From assembly GCF_040250305.1 (NCBI RefSeq), contig NZ_CP158190.1, forward strand, positions 4,124,001 to 4,188,000: 64,000 nt of DNA. The letters are read 5' to 3'. This document shows, in pieces, positions 19,022 through 28,188 of the stretch. Numbering within the stretch: position 1 is the stretch's first letter; each line of letters starts with the position of its first letter. The translations under genes and the position numbers were made by a program. The stretch is from Peribacillus frigoritolerans (GTDB taxonomy: Bacteria; Bacillota; Bacilli; Bacillales; DSM-1321). A model generated the notes under the pieces. That model did no database searches, was not told where the DNA came from, and saw only the letters and a list, made by a program, of their open reading frames with translations.

Positions 19022-19074
19022 TAAAAAAAAGCTGATGGAAAAGGATACATGAAGCATCCCTTTCCATTTCAGCT
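19022..19074 (-). terminator. Long terminator hairpin of ytoP
   Basis: AAGCTGAAATGGAAAGGGAT facing the near-complement ending in CCATCAGCTT, with a U8 tail on the minus strand. Unusually long (~20 bp stem). Confidence 0.85.
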
Positions 19075-19081
19075 TCCTCCA

Positions 19082-20155
19082 TCAACCGTTTTTTATCAAG
19101 GTCTCGAATGTCGTTTTATCACAGGAACGAACCAATTTCCCAATCAGTTCACGTGCAGCGGCATAATCATCAATATGAATCATGGATGCATGTGTATGAA
19201 TATAGCGGGAACAAATGCCAATCACCCCGCTTGGAATGCCTTCGTTTGCAATATGGACTTGCCCTGCATCCGTGCCGCCTTGGGAAACGAAATATTGATA
19301 CGGAATCTCATTCGACTCGGCCGTATCAAGGATGAATTCCCTCATGCCGCGATGCGTAACCATCGAACGATCGAAAATGCGGAGCAGAGCCCCTTTTCCA
19401 AGCTGGCCAAATTCACTTTTACTGCCGGACATATCGTTCGCCGGACTTGCATCCAAAGCGAAGAAAAGATCTGGTTTAATCATATGAGCTGCAGTTTGAG
19501 CGCCCCGTAATCCCACTTCCTCCTGGACAGTCGCCCCGGAATATAAGACATTTGGTAACGTTTCACCTTTTAAATCTTTTAACAATTCAATCGCAAGTCC
19601 GCAGCCGTAACGATTATCCCACGCTTTTGCGAGGATTTTCTTCTCATTGGCCATCGGCGTGAATGGACAAATCGGTACAATCTGCTGACCTGGTTTAATA
19701 CCGATTCTCTTAACATCTTCCTTATCATCCGCCCCGATATCAATCAGCATATTTTTGATATCCATTGGTTTTGAGCGTTGCGACTCATCAAGCAAATGAG
19801 GCGGAATCGAACCGATGACACCAATGACCGGACCGTTATCAGTTATGATTTCCACTCTTTGGGCCAAAAGCACTTGACTCCACCAGCCTCCTAGGGTCTG
19901 AAAGCGAATCATTCCATTTTCCGTTACGGAGGTGACCATGAATCCCACTTCATCCATGTGCCCGGCAACTAATACAGTCGGACCATCCTCATTGCCTCTT
20001 TTTACGCCAAATATTCCGCCAAGGCGATCTTGGACAATTTCATCCGAATACTTTTCCAGCTCACTTTTCATGAAACTCCGAACTGCATGTTCATTTCCCG
20101 AGGCTCCCGGTAATTCCGTCAATGTTTTAAAAAGCTCCAAAGTCTCATGATTCAT
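19082..20155 (-). CDS. ytoP: YtoP, M42 family glutamyl aminopeptidase
   Basis: 357 residues. M42 motifs: [14 protein letters not shown] (metal His, Asp), [13 protein letters not shown] (bridging Asp), [15 protein letters not shown] (catalytic Glu pair), and a late [12 protein letters not shown]. Forms tetrahedral dodecameric aminopeptidases in characterised members; releases N-terminal residues from oligopeptides in the cytosol. Conserved position next to ytzB and ytnP. Confidence 0.94.
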   Translation of the reverse strand: MNHETLELFKTLTELPGASGNEHAVRSFMKSELEKYSDEIVQDRLGGIFGVKRGNEDGPTVLVAGHMDEVGFMVTSVTENGMIRFQTLGGWWSQVLLAQRVEIITDNGPVIGVIGSIPPHLLDESQRSKPMDIKNMLIDIGADDKEDVKRIGIKPGQQIVPICPFTPMANEKKILAKAWDNRYGCGLAIELLKDLKGETLPNVLYSGATVQEEVGLRGAQTAAHMIKPDLFFALDASPANDMSGSKSEFGQLGKGALLRIFDRSMVTHRGMREFILDTAESNEIPYQYFVSQGGTDAGQVHIANEGIPSGVIGICSRYIHTHASMIHIDDYAAARELIGKLVRSCDKTTFETLIKNG

Positions 20156-20332
20156 TTTTCTACCCCTAACCTATGTATTGTTTCTTACTATTTTACAGAA
20201 CTTAGCATCGTGTTACACTAGAAAGTTCTAATTTATCAGTTAATGGGTAAAATTTCAAATTATTAGTCAAATAAAGCGTTCTTCTGTATACTGGAAGAAG
20301 TGATTTTAAAAAATGCAATGGAGGAGAAATCA

Positions 20333-20650
20333 ATGAATTGGAAAACGTTTTTACTGGGTACTGCAGCAGGGTTTGCTGCGGGCTATGCGACAAAACAACT
20401 ATTGGATCAATCAAGTAAACCTTCTCCCGATAAAGTCTTGGCCCAAGTAAAGGAAACAGTCAAAAAAGATGGAAATATATATGGCTCATGGATCTTGATG
20501 AAGCCGGAAAACTATACAAAAAATGATTTGGACTATGAAGTGTACAAAGGCGGGGTCACCAGAAACACAGAGGGTAAACGCGAGCAATTCGAATTTGTTG
20601 CAGATGCCTCAACAGGAACGATATTGGAGCTTAATGCGCAAAATGATTGA
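20333..20650 (+). CDS. ytzB: YtzB, PepSY-domain small membrane protein
   Basis: 105 residues from ATG 20333 (GGAGGAG upstream). N-terminal hydrophobic segment (FLLGTAAGFAAGYATKQLL) acts as signal/anchor, followed by a PepSY-like domain (GSWILMKPENYTKNDLDYEVYKG ... FVADASTGTILEL). Extracytoplasmic; PepSY domains often modulate proteases. Ends at a bidirectional terminator shared with ytnP. Confidence 0.85.
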   Translation: MNWKTFLLGTAAGFAAGYATKQLLDQSSKPSPDKVLAQVKETVKKDGNIYGSWILMKPENYTKNDLDYEVYKGGVTRNTEGKREQFEFVADASTGTILELNAQND

Positions 20651-20655
20651 AACAT

Positions 20656-20689
20656 AAAAGGAGGGGCGTCAAAATGACGTCCTCCTTTT
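20656..20689. terminator. Bidirectional terminator between ytzB and ytnP
   Basis: AAAAGGAGG(A)CGTC-type hairpin with flanking A and T runs, located between the convergent ytzB and ytnP genes. Confidence 0.85.
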
Positions 20690-20699
20690 GCTTTCCTTC

Positions 20700-21545
20700 T
20701 TAACGCTTCCGTTTCAATTCGTCCATTATCTCCTTACCCGTTACATCCCATTTGATGGCACAGTATTGGGCATCATGGTAAAAGCTGTACCAAGACCCAT
20801 TTTCCAGTCCGGATTTCATCCACTTTTCCTTCGCTTCGATAGAAGTCATGGGATAATCATCATATGCGAGGACCCAGAGGACATTCGCATGGGCGTGCGT
20901 CGGCATGATATCTGCCATGTGAATCAATCTATCCCCGCCATCCTCAATGATGATGATCGCATGTCCATCACTATGTCCCCCAGTATGGATCATTTTAATA
21001 CCGTCCGTAATTTCCAGCTCACCTTCAAAAGGACGTACAAGAGAAGCGACAGCCTCCCAGTTTTCTGCCCAATATGTACTTTTTGAACGAATATTCGGGT
21101 TTTTCATTTCATCCCATTCAGTTTGGGTCGTAATGATTTCTGCACGCTCGAAAACAGGCACCCAAGTTTCGCCTTCACGTTTCGTCAAACCGCAGGCATG
21201 GTCGAAATGTAGATGGGTCATTAAAATGTAATCGATATCATTTGGCTGAAGCCCAAGTCTGCCAAGATCTTCGACAAGATTGGATTCCTCCGTCACCCCA
21301 AAATTCCGTTTCTGCTTGTCATTCAGCTTTCCATTGCCAATACCGGAATCTATAAGCATGTTCAATCCATTAGCCTGCACCAAAATCGGATCCGTTCGTA
21401 GTTCGATTTGGTTATTTTCGTTAACAGGATACTTCTTGGACCAAAGCGGTTTCGGTACAACACCGAACATCGCACCGCCATCCAAGTGAGTCACACCGCC
21501 ATTCAACCATGTTAATTTAATTTCCCCTATTTGCATCTTTTCCAT
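20700..21545 (-). CDS. ytnP: YtnP, metallo-beta-lactamase-fold lactonase-like hydrolase
   Basis: 281 residues from ATG 21545 (GGAGGGG upstream). Metal motif [11 protein letters not shown] near residue 107, then [11 protein letters not shown] and the late YHDAQYCA segment. B. subtilis YtnP degrades N-acyl homoserine lactone-type signals and interferes with Streptomyces signalling. Substrate here is inferred. Adjacent to trmB but with a terminator between. Confidence 0.9.
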   Translation of the reverse strand: MEKMQIGEIKLTWLNGGVTHLDGGAMFGVVPKPLWSKKYPVNENNQIELRTDPILVQANGLNMLIDSGIGNGKLNDKQKRNFGVTEESNLVEDLGRLGLQPNDIDYILMTHLHFDHACGLTKREGETWVPVFERAEIITTQTEWDEMKNPNIRSKSTYWAENWEAVASLVRPFEGELEITDGIKMIHTGGHSDGHAIIIIEDGGDRLIHMADIMPTHAHANVLWVLAYDDYPMTSIEAKEKWMKSGLENGSWYSFYHDAQYCAIKWDVTGKEIMDELKRKR

Positions 21546-21644
21546 TATACCCCTCCTCTTCCTATAGTTTAACACCCACTTCCATATATTGAAATTGATA
21601 ACGATCAAGTCGTCCTCGTGATAGAAATACACCCGCTTTAAACA

Positions 21645-21675
21645 GTAAAAAAACCAGATGCTGTGCACCTGGTTT
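21645..21675 (-). terminator. Terminator of trmB
   Basis: AAACCAG / CTGGTTT hairpin with U7 on the minus strand, 18 bp after the trmB stop. Confidence 0.8.
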
Positions 21676-21692
21676 CTGATCGGTGATTATGA

Positions 21693-22331
21693 TTATTGGA
21701 ACATTGCTTCCAATCTGTATATCCGGTTTCCTTTACTCGAGAACTTTTCTTCATATTCAGTCATGATATTGCCTTCAAAATTACTGTTATGCAGATCAAG
21801 GCTTACATATTTCAAGAGCATGCCGTATTCGGAAATACTCTTCAAGGAAGATTCGAATAACCCTTGGTTATCCGTCTTGAAGTGGATCTCGCCTTTGTCT
21901 GGCAGGATGCCTTCATATACTTCGAGGAAGGTCCTATAGGTTAACCGACGTTTTGCATGACGTGATTTCGGCCACGGATCAGAAAAGTTCAAGTAGACCC
22001 GATCCACGTCACCTTTTGCAAAATAGTCCCCCAAGTTCGCTGCGTCAACATTCAACAGCTTTAAATTTGGAACATCCGCTTCAATCAGCAAGTCCAATGC
22101 AGCTACAATGACACTTCCATATACTTCAATTCCAATGAAATTCACATCAGGATGGGCTTTTGCCATTTCTGTGATGAATCGGCCTTTGCCCGTACCCACT
22201 TCAATATATAACGGATTATCGTTTCCGAAAACTTCATGCCATTTACCTTTATGGCTCACTGGCTGCTGAATTACATATTGTGGAAAATCATTCAAACGGT
22301 CTTCAGCCCAAGGTTTATTTCTTAAACGCAT
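21693..22331 (-). CDS. trmB: tRNA (guanine-N7-)-methyltransferase
   Basis: 212 residues from ATG 22331 (AGGGGTG 5 nt upstream). SAM-binding [26 protein letters not shown], and the diagnostic [17 protein letters not shown] loop. Methylates G46 in the variable loop of tRNAs. Typical length for Bacillus TrmB (YtmQ). Confidence 0.96.
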   Translation of the reverse strand: MRLRNKPWAEDRLNDFPQYVIQQPVSHKGKWHEVFGNDNPLYIEVGTGKGRFITEMAKAHPDVNFIGIEVYGSVIVAALDLLIEADVPNLKLLNVDAANLGDYFAKGDVDRVYLNFSDPWPKSRHAKRRLTYRTFLEVYEGILPDKGEIHFKTDNQGLFESSLKSISEYGMLLKYVSLDLHNSNFEGNIMTEYEEKFSSKGNRIYRLEAMFQ

Positions 22332-22427
22332 GATGACACCCCTATTTATAATATAATCGTTCAAACCATACCACGAGTGGATGGATTCCTGCAAGTTGAT
22401 TTTTTCAGGAAACACCCACTGATCAAA

Positions 22428-22458
22428 TAAAAAAACTGCCGGCCATCCAGGCGACAGT
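22428..22458 (-). terminator. Minus-strand terminator upstream of trmB, antisense side of ytzH
   Basis: ACTGTCGCC...GGCCGGCAGT imperfect stem followed by U7 on the minus strand. The only minus-strand gene that could end here is ytmP, whose stop is ~390 bp away across the oppositely oriented ytzH. Confidence 0.7.
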
Positions 22459-22573
22459 CTCTGTAGTTTTCATGTATAAAACTTTCAGCAAAACACACCA
22501 TAAATAAGTGAAGGGCAGGCAAGAACCACCTGAGAATCCCTTGAATCCATATTTAAGAAAGGAGAGGTATTAT

Positions 22574-22849
22574 ATGCCGCTTTCCCATGAACATCAAATG
22601 TCACTATTGAAAGATATATTGACCAATCATCAATCAGACTGCTGCGGATCCGTTTCTGAATGTGAACAGGTTGAAAGGCTCGTCAAATCCTTAATGATCA
22701 ATATGGATATTGACAGCAATGTGAAATCGATACTGACGGAGATTTACGAATACAGCCAGACAGGCATCGGTACCGCCGATTTAGATGCACATATTTCAAC
22801 CCACCAGAACGACTTGTCCCAGTGGGTGGATGATATAGATCAATTCTGA
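22574..22849 (+). CDS. ytzH: YtzH-like protein
   Basis: 91 residues from ATG 22574 (AAAGGAGAGG upstream). Short helical cytosolic protein with a CCGSVSECEQVERL segment; matches the YtzH family of the trmB-ytmP neighbourhood. Function unknown. Convergent with ytmP with no bases between the stop codons, which share TGATCA. Confidence 0.85.
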   Translation: MPLSHEHQMSLLKDILTNHQSDCCGSVSECEQVERLVKSLMINMDIDSNVKSILTEIYEYSQTGIGTADLDAHISTHQNDLSQWVDDIDQF

Positions 22850-23641
22850 TCAGCCAACCATCAATAATGCTTCCAGTTTTTGCAGTAATTCATTTCTTTC
22901 CTCGTACCGCTTTCTGCGATGATGCCATTGGATGGAAAGCACAAGTTGTGAAACCGTGTGCCATTTCATCCTCATCTCCAGGCCTGCATCAAGCTTCTTG
23001 CCGTAACGGGCAAGCCATTGATTCCATTCTTCCCTTGGGACATATGAATACAGGAGTATGCCGAGGTCAATGGCCGGATCGCCTATGACCGCTCCGTCCC
23101 AATCAATCAGGAACAATCCGTCCGTTTCGGTCATGAGCCAATTATTGTGGTTCACATCACAATGACAGACGACTTTTTCGTCGCATTCAATCAACAGGAG
23201 ATTGTTCTGTAAAAAATGGATGGCCTGCTTGATAATCGGAATGTCCGTAACATCCGAAGATAACCCGGTTTCTATGTCTGTAAGTATACTTTCAGGTCGT
23301 AAAGGGGATTTCCCAAGCCTTTTGAGCATGCTTAACAAAGGATCGGATTGATGAATTTTTTGAAGCAGCTTTGCGACTCTTATATTGTTCATTTCCTGCT
23401 GAGATAGCTCCCTGCCTTCCATCCAATGCTGGGCCGTAATTACATCCCCATTTTCCAGGCGTTTTGTCCACATTAACTTTGGAACAATGCCCTCAGCTGA
23501 AAGAACAGCTAAAAATGGCGATGAATTTCGTTTAAGGAAGAGCTTCTGCCCCTCTTTCTCGGCAATAAAGGCTTCTCCCGTAGCTCCTCCAGCAGGGGAT
23601 ATATCCCACTCCTGACCTAATAAATGTTCCAACTGGTTCAC
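22850..23641 (-). CDS. ytmP: YtmP, aminoglycoside-phosphotransferase-like kinase
   Basis: 263 residues. Protein-kinase-like fold of the APH/choline kinase family: KLFLKRNSS Lys region, catalytic HCDVNHNNWLM near residue 150, and metal-binding LIDWDGAVIGDPAIDL. A likely small-molecule (for example thiamine- or choline-type) kinase, substrate unknown. Conserved next to ytzH and trmB. Confidence 0.9.
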   Translation of the reverse strand: MNQLEHLLGQEWDISPAGGATGEAFIAEKEGQKLFLKRNSSPFLAVLSAEGIVPKLMWTKRLENGDVITAQHWMEGRELSQQEMNNIRVAKLLQKIHQSDPLLSMLKRLGKSPLRPESILTDIETGLSSDVTDIPIIKQAIHFLQNNLLLIECDEKVVCHCDVNHNNWLMTETDGLFLIDWDGAVIGDPAIDLGILLYSYVPREEWNQWLARYGKKLDAGLEMRMKWHTVSQLVLSIQWHHRRKRYEERNELLQKLEALLMVG

Positions 23642-23810
23642 CTTCGATTTCCTCGCTTAATCATACAAATGTGGGTACGTTCACCTAGTGTATGTATTAC
23701 CACTACTTTGAGTCCATGTTTTATAAAAAATCCGCCTGCTGGCGAAGCTGCATATATACTTGCATCGGGATGATACCCGCAATTAAAAACATCCTCATTT
23801 TAGAGAAATA

Positions 23811-23843
23811 AAAAAATAGCTATTGAGCAATTAAACAATAGCC
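23811..23843 (-). terminator. Terminator of the ytlPQR genes
   Basis: GCTATTG / CAATAGC hairpin with U7 on the minus strand. The surrounding 23642-23924 gap holds nothing else I can support. Confidence 0.75.
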
Positions 23844-23924
23844 ATAAATTAAATTTTAGTTGAAAAACGGTTTCTTCGTCAAGTACTATAAAACGATTAT
23901 ACGCATAAAACAAAAACAAATAAA

Positions 23925-24881
23925 TCATTTCATATTTTTGTATGGGATATCACCCTTGAACATGACGCGCATTTTCTCTTTCAGAACCACTGCAGCAACT
24001 TCGTCCCTACCAACAATTTCTCCATCAGACTGGATTTTTACTGACCCTTGATTCTTCATTTTTATCATTTTACCAGAAAAAGAATCAACATTTTTAATGT
24101 TGAGGTGACCGCCCCATAAAACGGTGATGAAGACGGTCAATAATTTCAACAAAGTAATATCATGGACCGCAATCACGTTCAACCTTCCATCATCCACCTT
24201 CGACATCGGTGAAATTTTCATTCCACCTCCAAAGTAGGGCTGGTTCGCAATGACGATGAACCATACCTTTTTCAAAAGATGCCGATTTCCATCAATGATC
24301 AATTCCATGCAGCTGGGCTTGTAAGAAAATAACTTTTTTATAAAAATGAACAGATAAATTAATTTACCCGCTCTGACAAAATTAAACCATTTTTTCAGAG
24401 GGGAACGGTTTGCTTCATCGGAAATTTCAGCATCAATGCCCATTCCCAGGCTGTTCACGAAATAACCCACCTTGCCATTCGTCTCAAACTGTCCAATATC
24501 AATGGCATTAAAGGCATTATCCTGAAATAAAGAAAGGGCTTCTTCCATACTCTCAGTTTTTTGAATGCCCCTTACATAATCATTGCCGGACCCAGCCGCA
24601 AGGGAGCCGATGATTGCGTGAGGGAAACCAATGGCGCCATTTATCATTTCATTAATCGTGCCATCTCCCCCGACAGCAATCACCCGGGTATCCTGATTCG
24701 TCCCTGATAGAATTTCCTTCGTCAATCTTAGCGCATGCCCCTTTTCCCGTGTAAAAAACACCTCATGGGGAACAGCTTTTGATTTCAGTATTTCCTCGGC
24801 TTTTTTCCAAATCTTCAAACTCTCTTCATTTCCAGCCACTGGATTGACAATGAAATACACCGTTTCATTAAGGGGCGGCAT
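23925..24881 (-). CDS. ytlR: YtlR, diacylglycerol-kinase-like lipid kinase
   Basis: 318 residues from ATG 24881 (AAGGA 7 nt upstream). DAGK catalytic motifs: FIVNPVAGNEESLKIW, VIAVGGDGTINEMINGAI, and GSLAAGSGNDYVRGI. The family phosphorylates diacylglycerol or related lipids; B. subtilis YtlR is distinct from the essential DgkB. The start overlaps the ytlQ stop by 14 bp, indicating coupling. Confidence 0.9.
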   Translation of the reverse strand: MPPLNETVYFIVNPVAGNEESLKIWKKAEEILKSKAVPHEVFFTREKGHALRLTKEILSGTNQDTRVIAVGGDGTINEMINGAIGFPHAIIGSLAAGSGNDYVRGIQKTESMEEALSLFQDNAFNAIDIGQFETNGKVGYFVNSLGMGIDAEISDEANRSPLKKWFNFVRAGKLIYLFIFIKKLFSYKPSCMELIIDGNRHLLKKVWFIVIANQPYFGGGMKISPMSKVDDGRLNVIAVHDITLLKLLTVFITVLWGGHLNIKNVDSFSGKMIKMKNQGSVKIQSDGEIVGRDEVAAVVLKEKMRVMFKGDIPYKNMK

Positions 24882-25869
24882 GCTCATTTCCTTCTGTTTG
24901 GTTATATTCGGCTTCCCATTCAGGTCGCAGGCTGGATGTAGTTTGGCAATATTCAAGCAATGCCTGCGCCCCTTTTAACTGCTGTGCCTTAAGAGGAGAC
25001 GATATTGCCCGCATCCTTTCAAACCATTCCGGGAAGGTCCGTTTATCCAATATCGTAATATCATAAGGGGCTTCGGGATAATCGACATATCCATTCCGGG
25101 ATAAAATCACCTTTTTAATCGGCATGTTCACTTCATATAGCTCAAATAACTGGGTGACGATGTTCGTCATCCGATTTGCGCCCAACAAAGGATTGAGCAC
25201 TTTTTTATCAGGATGCTTATGATGCCTGCGGACCCAGAACCGATCACTCGAACCGATGAATGCAGCGTCTTCTTCCGCTTCCAGAAAAGTGATGCACCAA
25301 GCCTCAACAGGGGTCAATAAAATGACTTCGACTTCAACAGGCGCATTTTTTAATAGAAAGATAGGTTTATATAATACGAGAAACGTATCCGGAAAACGCT
25401 GCAGAAAAAAGCGGAGCCTCTCATCCAAAAAGAATGATTGGTCCACAAATGACTTTTCACGAAGCGTCGAACTGCCCCATTTCATTTGAAAGCGGAGCAA
25501 TTGATTTAAATAATTTTGCTTTAATTCATCCAGACTGGCCGGACGGAACGGAAATCTTAATGAAAAAACATTAGTGTCTTCAATCTGGCTCGGCATTGGC
25601 AGTTCTTCTGCTTCTGCCTCCTGTTTACCTGTCCGGTGGAAGATGCCTTTAACCTTTTTTAAAAGGCCCTTTGACTCTTCCTGAGGCGGATCGAATTTGA
25701 CTTGTGTTTCAGTATGTTCGCTATACAACCGATCTAGCTCGCCCGCATTATAAGCAGCCTTCAATTTATCCCATTGCTGTTTTTTCAACCGTGCAAATTG
25801 TGTTGGATAACGATAAATATCCTGCTCATACCGGGAAATATAATCCTGCATCTTTATGAGCTGTGCCAT
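24868..25869 (-). CDS. ytlQ: YtlQ-like protein, NERD/nuclease-related type context
   Basis: 333 residues from ATG 25869 (GGTGGTGG just upstream; an ATG 15 bp earlier is possible). Cytosolic, with a variable linker around residues 70-95 and a conserved core SFFLDERLRFFLQRFPDTFLV and EVEVILLTPVEAWCITFLE that looks like an alpha/beta sheet region. No proven function. Middle gene of ytlP-ytlQ-ytlR. Confidence 0.8.
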   Translation of the reverse strand: MAQLIKMQDYISRYEQDIYRYPTQFARLKKQQWDKLKAAYNAGELDRLYSEHTETQVKFDPPQEESKGLLKKVKGIFHRTGKQEAEAEELPMPSQIEDTNVFSLRFPFRPASLDELKQNYLNQLLRFQMKWGSSTLREKSFVDQSFFLDERLRFFLQRFPDTFLVLYKPIFLLKNAPVEVEVILLTPVEAWCITFLEAEEDAAFIGSSDRFWVRRHHKHPDKKVLNPLLGANRMTNIVTQLFELYEVNMPIKKVILSRNGYVDYPEAPYDITILDKRTFPEWFERMRAISSPLKAQQLKGAQALLEYCQTTSSLRPEWEAEYNQTEGNEHAAP

Positions 25870-25894
25870 TCGACCACCACCCATCTCTCTATTT

Positions 25895-26452
25895 TTAAAG
25901 GTTTATCGTAAAAATCTTCTCGTAAGAAGGGGAAGCTCCAAGATGTGTTTGATATAACGCAACCTGATCTGCTTCAAAATGCTTATCCTGCAAATTCGCT
26001 AGCTGGCGGACGCTCTCCAACGAAAAGGGACTATTCCCCTCGAATTTTCTTGCCAGCGTTATATGAGGCTTAAACGGCTTTTTATCAAGTTCAAAACCCG
26101 CTTCGATACAAGAATTATAGACTTTCCTTTGGATGGCAAAAAGCCTATCTTGCTGTTTGACGCCTGCCCAAAGAATCCTTGGACTGTCACTCTTGCCAAA
26201 ACCGCCGATATCGCCGAGTTCCAAGCCGAATGAAGCCTCATTGGAAAGCTCGCTTTCCACACGCCCCATGGCTCCCTCTTTCAATGTATCGGGAGCATTG
26301 CCCAAAAATGCCATCGTAATATGATAATCGGCTGGATGCAGCCATTTCTTAAATGGAAATTCTGGCTTAAGCTGTTCCGTAACAGCATTTAAATAAGCCT
26401 TAATATCATCAGGCAATACTAAAGCAAAGAAAAAATGAGTATTCATGGTCAC
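25895..26452 (-). CDS. thpR: RNA 2',3'-cyclic phosphodiesterase (2H family, ThpR/YtlP)
   Basis: About 185 residues. Two HxT motifs define the 2H fold: YHITMAFLG near residue 45 and PHITLARKF near 130. Hydrolyses 2',3'-cyclic phosphate ends, with tRNA-ligation history in the literature. Start uncertain: GTG 26452 has GGAAGG at the best spacing; ATG 26458 or 26446 are alternatives. First gene of ytlPQR. Confidence 0.9.
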   Translation of the reverse strand: MTMNTHFFFALVLPDDIKAYLNAVTEQLKPEFPFKKWLHPADYHITMAFLGNAPDTLKEGAMGRVESELSNEASFGLELGDIGGFGKSDSPRILWAGVKQQDRLFAIQRKVYNSCIEAGFELDKKPFKPHITLARKFEGNSPFSLESVRQLANLQDKHFEADQVALYQTHLGASPSYEKIFTINL

Positions 26453-26598
26453 TTTCATTCCTTCCTATTTTCCCTTTAATTTTACCATAATTCCGATTGC
26501 ATATACCTTTTCTTGGGCTTCCTAATAAATATTCCCTCCATCAGGAATATTCAAATCTAACTTACTATGAACGCGGTCCAGGAGGGATTTTTTCGGGC

Positions 26599-26682
26599 TG
26601 GGTCGGATTATACACGAACTGGGTCGGATTATCTCCGCGCTAGGTCGAATTTTCACTGAACTGGGTCGGATTAACGAAACAC
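26599..26682. repeat. Tandem array of four 21-bp units
   Basis: Units start at 26599, 26620, 26641 and 26662, each opening CTGGGTCGGATT or a close variant. Differences fall mostly at third codon positions in one plus-strand frame that would read LGRIxxx heptads, but no start codon opens that frame. Sits between ytlP and the mntH terminator. Confidence 0.9.
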
Positions 26683-26698
26683 ACAGCAAAAATCCAAA

Positions 26699-26724
26699 CA
26701 AAAAAGGACCAAAGATTGGTCCTT
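26699..26724 (-). terminator. Terminator of mntH
   Basis: AAGGACCAA / TTGGTCCTT hairpin followed by U5 on the minus strand. Confidence 0.85.
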
Positions 26725-26735
26725 CCCTGCTTCTT

Positions 26736-27974
26736 TTAACTGAAAAGTGTTTCGTAAAGCAGGAACAAGTTCAGTCCAATGATAAGTACAGCTATAAGCC
26801 AAGCGACGCTCGAGGTGATTTTATGGTTGACCAGGCTGCCCATGATTTTTTTATTGCTTGTAAACATGATCAAGGGCACTAAGGCAAACGCGATGCCAAA
26901 CGAGAGTACAACTTGGCTCATCACAAGTGCTTTGGATGGATTCACTCCCCATAATATTATGAGCAGGGGCGGGACGGTGGTAATGACCCTTCTTAAATAA
27001 ATCGGTATATGTCTTTTAATGAATCCTTGCATGACAACATCACCTGTCATTACACCAACGGATGAGCTGGATAAACCGGCAAATAATAATCCTATTCCGA
27101 AGAACATCGCGACTGATGGTCCAAGCATGGCCCCGAATTGTTGGTAGGCAACATCCAAGTCCTCCACCAGTGCTCCATTATTATGAAATAGGGCAGCTGA
27201 AACTATGACCATGGCGGCATTGATCGCACCTGCAATCAACATGGCGATGACAATGTCAATGAGCTCAAAACGATAAATCCTTTTTCTCTCCATATCGTTT
27301 ATTCCGACTATTCTTCTTTGCGTCAAAGAGGAATGAAGGTATATCGCATGTGGCATAACGGTGGCTCCGAGCATGCCGGCCGATAGTAAAATACTGTCCA
27401 CACCCTCGAATTTTGGAGTGAAGAGTCCTAAAACAACGGCTGAAGTGTCAGGTTTTGCATAAAAAACTTGAGCGCCAAAAGCTATCACAACGACAAATAT
27501 CATGACCGTAATCAGGGCTTCGAATGTTCGATATCCTCTGCGCTGGATTTCCAGAATGGCAAAGGAACCAATCGCTGCAATTATTGCCGAAGTGATTAGC
27601 GGTAAGTCAAATAGTAAATAAATCCCTAGTGCCGCTCCTATGAATTCAGCTAGGTCGGTTGCCATAATAACGGCTTCGGCCTGAATCCATAAGAAGAAAG
27701 ATGTTTTTTTCGAAAATTTTTCCCTGCATAACTCTGGAAGGTTCTTTCCAGTGGCTATCCCCAATTTAGCTGATAGTGATTGGATTAGCACAGCCATTAA
27801 ATTGGATGCGAAGATAACCCATAATAACGTATAGCCATATTTAGATCCGGCTGTAATATTGGTCGCATAATTCCCTGGATCAATATAGGCAACAGCTGCT
27901 ATAAAGGCAGGCCCTAGATAGGGAAGCAGTTTTTTTATTCCTCTCGAAGGAGATTGATGCAACACATCGGACAT
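26736..27974 (-). CDS. mntH: NRAMP family Mn2+/H+ symporter
   Basis: 412 residues, about 11 membrane helices. Signature DPGNYATNITAGSKYGYTLL in helix 1 carries the metal-binding Asp and Asn, and MPHAIYLHSSL in helix 6 carries the Met/His pair. Imports Mn2+ with protons. No classical MntR box was recognised; a palindrome at 27999-28015 (GCAAC-7-GTTGC) lies just before the ribosome binding site and could be an operator. Confidence 0.95.
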   Translation of the reverse strand: MSDVLHQSPSRGIKKLLPYLGPAFIAAVAYIDPGNYATNITAGSKYGYTLLWVIFASNLMAVLIQSLSAKLGIATGKNLPELCREKFSKKTSFFLWIQAEAVIMATDLAEFIGAALGIYLLFDLPLITSAIIAAIGSFAILEIQRRGYRTFEALITVMIFVVVIAFGAQVFYAKPDTSAVVLGLFTPKFEGVDSILLSAGMLGATVMPHAIYLHSSLTQRRIVGINDMERKRIYRFELIDIVIAMLIAGAINAAMVIVSAALFHNNGALVEDLDVAYQQFGAMLGPSVAMFFGIGLLFAGLSSSSVGVMTGDVVMQGFIKRHIPIYLRRVITTVPPLLIILWGVNPSKALVMSQVVLSFGIAFALVPLIMFTSNKKIMGSLVNHKITSSVAWLIAVLIIGLNLFLLYETLFS

Positions 27975-27998
27975 ATCTATTTCTACTCCTTTTTAAAC

Positions 27999-28015
27999 GC
28001 AACTCAAATTGTTGC
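27999..28015. promoter_or_regulatory. Small palindrome upstream of mntH
   Basis: GCAACTCAAATTGTTGC, 5-bp perfect arms with AT-rich centre, about 25 bp before the mntH start. Could be an operator; no matching consensus recalled. Confidence 0.25.
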
Positions 28016-28150
28016 AACAGGTAAACTTTTTAGGTTATTAGCAAGTATATTCCTGGTTTTTGAAAATGTCAAAAAAGGAGGCTTGCATATGGATTGATTA
28101 ACGTGATTGGGGATTCGGGGAAGGCCTTCTCGCTTCCGACTACACAGATA

Positions 28151-28181
28151 AAAAACCCCCTTGCCAAAAGTGGCAAAGGGG
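28151..28181 (-). terminator. Terminator of the pepV-dat operon
   Basis: CCCCTTTGCCA / TGGCAAGGGGG hairpin followed by U6 on the minus strand, 8 bp after the dat stop. Confidence 0.9.
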
Positions 28182-28188
28182 CATCTAT

